This document shows positions 6,191 through 9,214 of a DNA stretch of 9,214 nt, piece by piece (within the stretch, counting starts at the first letter, position 1; each line of letters begins with the position of its first letter). The notes beneath the pieces are model-generated. The model was not told the DNA's origin, searched no databases, and worked only from the letters and a program-made list of their open reading frames with translations. The position numbers and the translations under genes are program-made. The stretch lies in assembly GCA_902462635.1 (NCBI GenBank), contig CABQCN010000028.1, forward strand, positions 1-9,214, written 5' to 3'. Source of the stretch: an uncultured Oscillospiraceae bacterium. Its GTDB lineage: Bacteria > Bacillota > Clostridia > UBA1212 > UBA1255.

Positions 6191-6674
6191 AGAAGCATTC
6201 AAGGTACAGTCGAATGATAAAACGTGCACGTTCCACGACGTTACGGAAACGACGCGGGAAATCGTAAAACGATCCGGGATCAAAGATGGAATCGCAGTGA
6301 TATATTCCCACCATACGACGTGCTGCGTCATCACGCAGGAATGCGCGTTCGACCGGTCGATTACCGGCCTGGAGACGCTGCAGCAGGATCTCGTTGATAT
6401 TCTGGACGATCTCATACCGGTCTGCAGGCATGAGAATACGTACCTGCATCCCGGCCCGAAAGCGCTGGCTTTTGCAGAAGAGTATGGAGAAGATGCCAGA
6501 GGCTGTCACAATACGGACGCACATCTGCGCTCTTCCATTATCGGGAGAAGCGAGACGATCGTATTGGCAGATGGCGCGCCGGATCTCGGAGAATTCGGCC
6601 GCGTCCATTTCATTGATTTCGATCAGACAAGGGCAAGGGAACGGACCGTGCAGGTAATGATCATAGGAGAATAA
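6180..6674 (+). CDS. YjbQ/UPF0047-family protein B
   Basis: The 164 residues are a close paralog of the protein at 4841, sharing TFHDVT (17-22), HHTTCCV (44-50), QEC (53-55), HPGP (90-93), NTDAHLRS (111-118), GRSE (122-125) and GEF-x-x-V-x-F-x-D-x-D (137-147). It lacks protein A's C-terminal extension and ends right after the last predicted strand (VQVMIIGE). The start at 6180 has a near-perfect AAGGAGG (6166-6172) 7 bases upstream, inside the end of the TIM gene. Having two diverged copies flank one enzyme in a single transcript suggests either a hetero-oligomer or two related reactions. The same Cys-rich motif in both argues that it is functional. Substrate unknown. Confidence 0.9.
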   Translation: MVYREAFKVQSNDKTCTFHDVTETTREIVKRSGIKDGIAVIYSHHTTCCVITQECAFDRSITGLETLQQDLVDILDDLIPVCRHENTYLHPGPKALAFAEEYGEDARGCHNTDAHLRSSIIGRSETIVLADGAPDLGEFGRVHFIDFDQTRARERTVQVMIIGE

Positions 6675-6675
6675 T

Positions 6676-7695
6676 ATGTTCGGATATCAGATGTCAGAAT
6701 ACGACAAAACCGTTTATGAAGAACGGCTCCGGGATTTCCTTCCGGAGCGTATGGCGGACTGCCATACGCATATCTGGAAAAAGGAATTCGGCGGAGAAAC
6801 GCCTGCAAAAGGCTGCGTTTCATGGACGCGGATGGTTGCGAAAGATTGCACCGCAGAAGATCTTCTGCAGACCTACCGCGATTTGTTTCCCGGGAAGCAG
6901 GTTACCCCTGTCCTCCTGGGCCAGCCGGAAGCGGATCTGAACAAAACAAACCGATATACGCGTGAATGCGCCGAAAAATACGGACTTCCCGCACTTTATT
7001 GCACCGATTACGCGATGTCTGCAGAATTTTTGGAACGGGAAGTGACAGAGGGCGGTTTTGCCGGACTCAAGCCATATCTGAATAACTCGCCTGCTTACAT
7101 ACCGGGGAACGAAGTCCGCATTTTCGATTTTCTGACGCCGGAACACCTCAGGCTGGCGGACCGCCACGGCTGGATCGTCATGCTGCATATTCCGCGCCCG
7201 GCGCGCCTGCGGGATCCGCTGAATCTTGCGCAGATGATGGAAATCGAAGAAAAATATCCGCATGCCAAGATCATCATCGCGCACATCGGGCGCGCTTATG
7301 CGCCGGAAGATCTCGGCGATGCGTTCGAAACGCTCAAAAAAACGAAAAATATGATGTTCGATTTTACGGCCAACACGTTGGACCGCGCGATGATTGCGTG
7401 TATCGAAGCGGTAGGGCCGAAACGCCTTCTGTTTGGTTCCGATCTTCCGATCGTAAAGATGCGGATGTACCGGACGACGGAAAACGGTGTTTATTACAAC
7501 CATGTGCCGCGCGGTTTATACGGAGACGTTTCCGGCGATCCGCACATGAAAGAAACGGACGAGAAGAATCTCACAAACTTTTTATATGAGGAATTGCTTG
7601 CATTTCAAAGAGCTGCGCAGACGCTGCGGCTTTCTGCCGAAGAGGTCCGCGATATTTTGTGCGGAAATGCAGAACGCTTATTCGGTATTTCATAA
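6676..7695 (+). CDS. Amidohydrolase_2-family metal-dependent hydrolase
   Basis: The 339 residues form an amidohydrolase TIM barrel (PF04909-type). Metal-site residues are all present: H30-x-H32 (DCHTHIW), H171 (MLHIPRP), H203 (IIIAHIGRAY) and D256 (LLFGSDLPI). K132 (GLKPYL) sits near the end of a barrel strand, and the C-terminal ILCGNAERLFGI matches the family's usual ending. Members hydrolyse sugar lactones (fuconolactone or rhamnonolactone type) or decarboxylate acids. In this sugar operon lactone hydrolysis or hydrolysis of a sugar derivative is the more likely role, by inference. ATG at 6676 lies 1 base after the upstream stop and is served by AGGAGA (6665-6670) inside the YjbQ B gene. 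An in-frame Met6 is a weaker alternative. No signal peptide, so cytoplasmic. Confidence 0.88.
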   Translation: MFGYQMSEYDKTVYEERLRDFLPERMADCHTHIWKKEFGGETPAKGCVSWTRMVAKDCTAEDLLQTYRDLFPGKQVTPVLLGQPEADLNKTNRYTRECAEKYGLPALYCTDYAMSAEFLEREVTEGGFAGLKPYLNNSPAYIPGNEVRIFDFLTPEHLRLADRHGWIVMLHIPRPARLRDPLNLAQMMEIEEKYPHAKIIIAHIGRAYAPEDLGDAFETLKKTKNMMFDFTANTLDRAMIACIEAVGPKRLLFGSDLPIVKMRMYRTTENGVYYNHVPRGLYGDVSGDPHMKETDEKNLTNFLYEELLAFQRAAQTLRLSAEEVRDILCGNAERLFGIS

Positions 7696-7717
7696 ATCAT
7701 AAAAGGAGGCACCTGTC

Positions 7718-9106
7718 ATGCAGAAAATAAAAATCGGTTTCCTTCCGTTATATATTAAATTATATGACGATACTTGTCCGTCCCTGCGTCCCCGTCTGGA
7801 AGAATTTTACGAAAAACTGGCGGCGAAATTAGAAGAGCAGGGATTCGACGTAATCCGTACGCCTTTTTGCCGCGTCGCCGCAGAGTTTGAAGCCGCGGTG
7901 AAAGAATATGAGGAAAAACACGCGGCTTGTATCGTAACGCTCCATATGGCCTATTCGCCGTCCCTCGAGTCCGCGCAGGCAGTGCTGCATACAAAGCTTC
8001 CTGTCGTGGTGCTGGACACGACGATGACGTATGCGTTCGGGCCGGAGCAGGATCCGGACGAAATCGATTATAACCACGGAATTCACGGCGTGATGGACTT
8101 TTGCAATCTCCTGAAGCGCGGGGGTAAAACGTACGCGGTTGCCGCGGGGCATTGGGCGCATTCCGGCGTCATCGCCGATACCGCGAAGTTCGTACGCGCA
8201 GCGGCCGCCGCCGGCGCCGTACGCGGCTCCAGAGTGGGCGTATTCGGCGGTTGTTTTCAAGGAATGGGCGATTTCCAGACTACGCCGGAAGAACTTCGGG
8301 AACGCTTCGGCGTGGAAATGATCGAAGCTGCGTACGACGAAATCCGCGGCTTCACGCAAGCCGTCTCCGAAGAAGAGATCGAAGCGGAAATTCAGGCGGA
8401 TCACGAATCTTTCGATTTCCCGGAACCGGTCGACAAAGAAATTTATAAAGCAAACACGAGGGCCTGCCTTGCAATCCGCAAATGGATCGAAAAAGAAAAA
8501 CTCGATGCATTTTCCGTAAATTTTCTGAAAGCCTGTCCCGCGTACGGTCTTGATACGATGCCGTTTCTGGAAACCTGCAAAGCGATGGCGCGCGGTATCG
8601 GCTATGCGGGAGAAGGCGACGCGATGGACGCCGTATTTGCCGGCGCATTGATCCGTGCGTTCGGAACGGCTTCCTTTGTTGAGATTTTCTGTCCGGACTG
8701 GAAAGACAACCGGATTTTTATCAGCCATATGGGGGAGATGAATTACCGGGTTGCAGACGGAAAACCGGAAATCCGGATGCGAAAATCCAATTATACCGAT
8801 TCCGTTATGCCGATGGCCGGCTATGCCTGCTACCGGCCCGGGCAAGCGGTATACCTGAATATTTACCGGGACGAAACCGGTTATTGCCTTGCCGCTTCGG
8901 CAGTCGAAATGCAGAAGATCTGCGGCGGCGAAAAGTTCAATTCCGCGATCCGCGGCTGGATGAAACCGCGGATTCCGGTAAGCGATTTTCTCCGGCAGCT
9001 GAGCGAGCGCGGGGCGACGCACCACAGTATGCTCGTTTATGATGTACTGCCGGAACAGATCCTGTATTTTGGGAAGCTCCTGGGCATGAATGTTTTTGAA
9101 ATATAA
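7718..9106 (+). CDS. L-arabinose/L-fucose isomerase-family protein
   Basis: The 462 residues compare with about 500 for E. coli AraA. The N-terminal domain has the family's DYNHGIHGVMDFCNLL segment (117-132). By eye all four metal ligands of AraA-type isomerases have counterparts: E299 (GYAGEGD), E322 (FVEIFCPDW), H337 (FISHMGE) and H435/H436 (GATHHSM). It is therefore probably an active metal-dependent aldose-ketose isomerase, but sequence alone does not fix the sugar. It sits immediately before an FGGY kinase, the usual isomerase-then-kinase order of arabinose, fucose and rhamnose pathways. The start has AAGGAGG (7703-7709) with an 8-base spacer; the 22-base gap before it holds nothing else. 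It may supply the ketose that the kinase phosphorylates and the TIM-like enzyme rearranges. Confidence 0.9.
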   Translation: MQKIKIGFLPLYIKLYDDTCPSLRPRLEEFYEKLAAKLEEQGFDVIRTPFCRVAAEFEAAVKEYEEKHAACIVTLHMAYSPSLESAQAVLHTKLPVVVLDTTMTYAFGPEQDPDEIDYNHGIHGVMDFCNLLKRGGKTYAVAAGHWAHSGVIADTAKFVRAAAAAGAVRGSRVGVFGGCFQGMGDFQTTPEELRERFGVEMIEAAYDEIRGFTQAVSEEEIEAEIQADHESFDFPEPVDKEIYKANTRACLAIRKWIEKEKLDAFSVNFLKACPAYGLDTMPFLETCKAMARGIGYAGEGDAMDAVFAGALIRAFGTASFVEIFCPDWKDNRIFISHMGEMNYRVADGKPEIRMRKSNYTDSVMPMAGYACYRPGQAVYLNIYRDETGYCLAASAVEMQKICGGEKFNSAIRGWMKPRIPVSDFLRQLSERGATHHSMLVYDVLPEQILYFGKLLGMNVFEI

Positions 9107-9119
9107 CGCGGGGGATGCC

Positions 9120-9214
9120 ATGTATTTTATCGGAGCGGACGTCGGCACGACGGGCACGAAAACGATTGTTACGGATCCGGCCGGAACGGTATGCGGCAAA
9201 GGGTACCGGGAATA
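9120..9214 (+). CDS. FGGY-family carbohydrate kinase, N-terminal 31 codons (3' truncated)
   Basis: The frame from ATG 9120 reads MYFIGADVGTTGTKTIVTDPAG, continuing open to the edge. The D-x-G-T-T-G-T-K phosphate-binding motif right after a first beta strand is diagnostic of the FGGY sugar kinases (xylulokinase, glycerol kinase and relatives). A G-rich site (GGGGGA, 9110-9115) precedes it by 4 bases; the ATG at 9115 is out of frame. It starts 13 bases after the isomerase stop, so it is in the same operon. It probably phosphorylates the ketose made by that isomerase; which sugar cannot be told from 31 codons. Confidence 0.85.
   Translation, partial: MYFIGADVGTTGTKTIVTDPAGTVCGKGYRE

Noticed and set aside
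7829..9199. Long open frame (456 codons) on the - strand opposite the isomerase
   Set aside because: It mirrors the codon pattern of the + gene, which has conserved metal ligands and a good ribosome binding site. The antisense product shows no recognisable motif and runs across the intergenic gap and kinase start.
1..9214. CRISPR arrays, insertion sequences, tRNA or rRNA genes
   Set aside because: No regularly spaced direct repeats, transposase motifs, terminal inverted repeats or structural RNA signatures were found.

Overview
The window looks like chromosomal DNA of a low-to-mid G+C Gram-positive (Firmicutes, probably an uncultured Clostridia-type) bacterium. The reasons are strong AGGAGG-type ribosome binding sites, tightly packed operons, a DeoR-type sugar regulator, and a surface protein with a sigma-like N-terminus, one membrane helix and YD repeats. 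The taxonomic placement is inference; no rRNA or marker gene is present.

Layout. (1) Bases 1-3222, + strand: the 3' end of one YD-repeat protein, then a complete 857-residue paralog. The second protein has a cytoplasmic region resembling a degenerate ECF sigma factor, a single transmembrane helix, a Pro/Thr/Ala linker and about 18 YD-type repeats predicted to lie outside the cell. (2) Bases 3228-4621, - strand: a two-gene, translationally coupled unit encoding a KdsD/GutQ-like SIS-domain protein and then a full-length DeoR-family repressor. It converges on the YD gene with only 5 bases between stop codons. (3) Bases 4622-4840: a divergent control region with candidate promoters in both directions, a perfect 15-bp palindrome and a perfect 8-bp tandem repeat. 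(4) Bases 4841 to the right edge, + strand: a compact operon encoding YjbQ-family protein A, a triosephosphate-isomerase-like enzyme, YjbQ-family protein B, an amidohydrolase_2 enzyme, an L-arabinose/L-fucose isomerase-like enzyme, and the first 31 codons of an FGGY sugar kinase cut by the window edge.

Interpretation. An isomerase, a kinase, a TIM-type phosphosugar isomerase and a DeoR regulator with a divergent SIS protein form the usual skeleton of a sugar or polyol catabolic locus: aldose to ketose, phosphorylation, then rearrangement of the ketose phosphate. The amidohydrolase may open a lactone or hydrolyse a precursor. What does not fit a textbook pathway is the pair of YjbQ (UPF0047) proteins interleaved with the enzymes. 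Their family has no settled physiological role, and both copies carry the same cysteine-rich variant of the active-site motif. The substrate cannot be read from the sequence. This operon is the best candidate for an undescribed system in the window.
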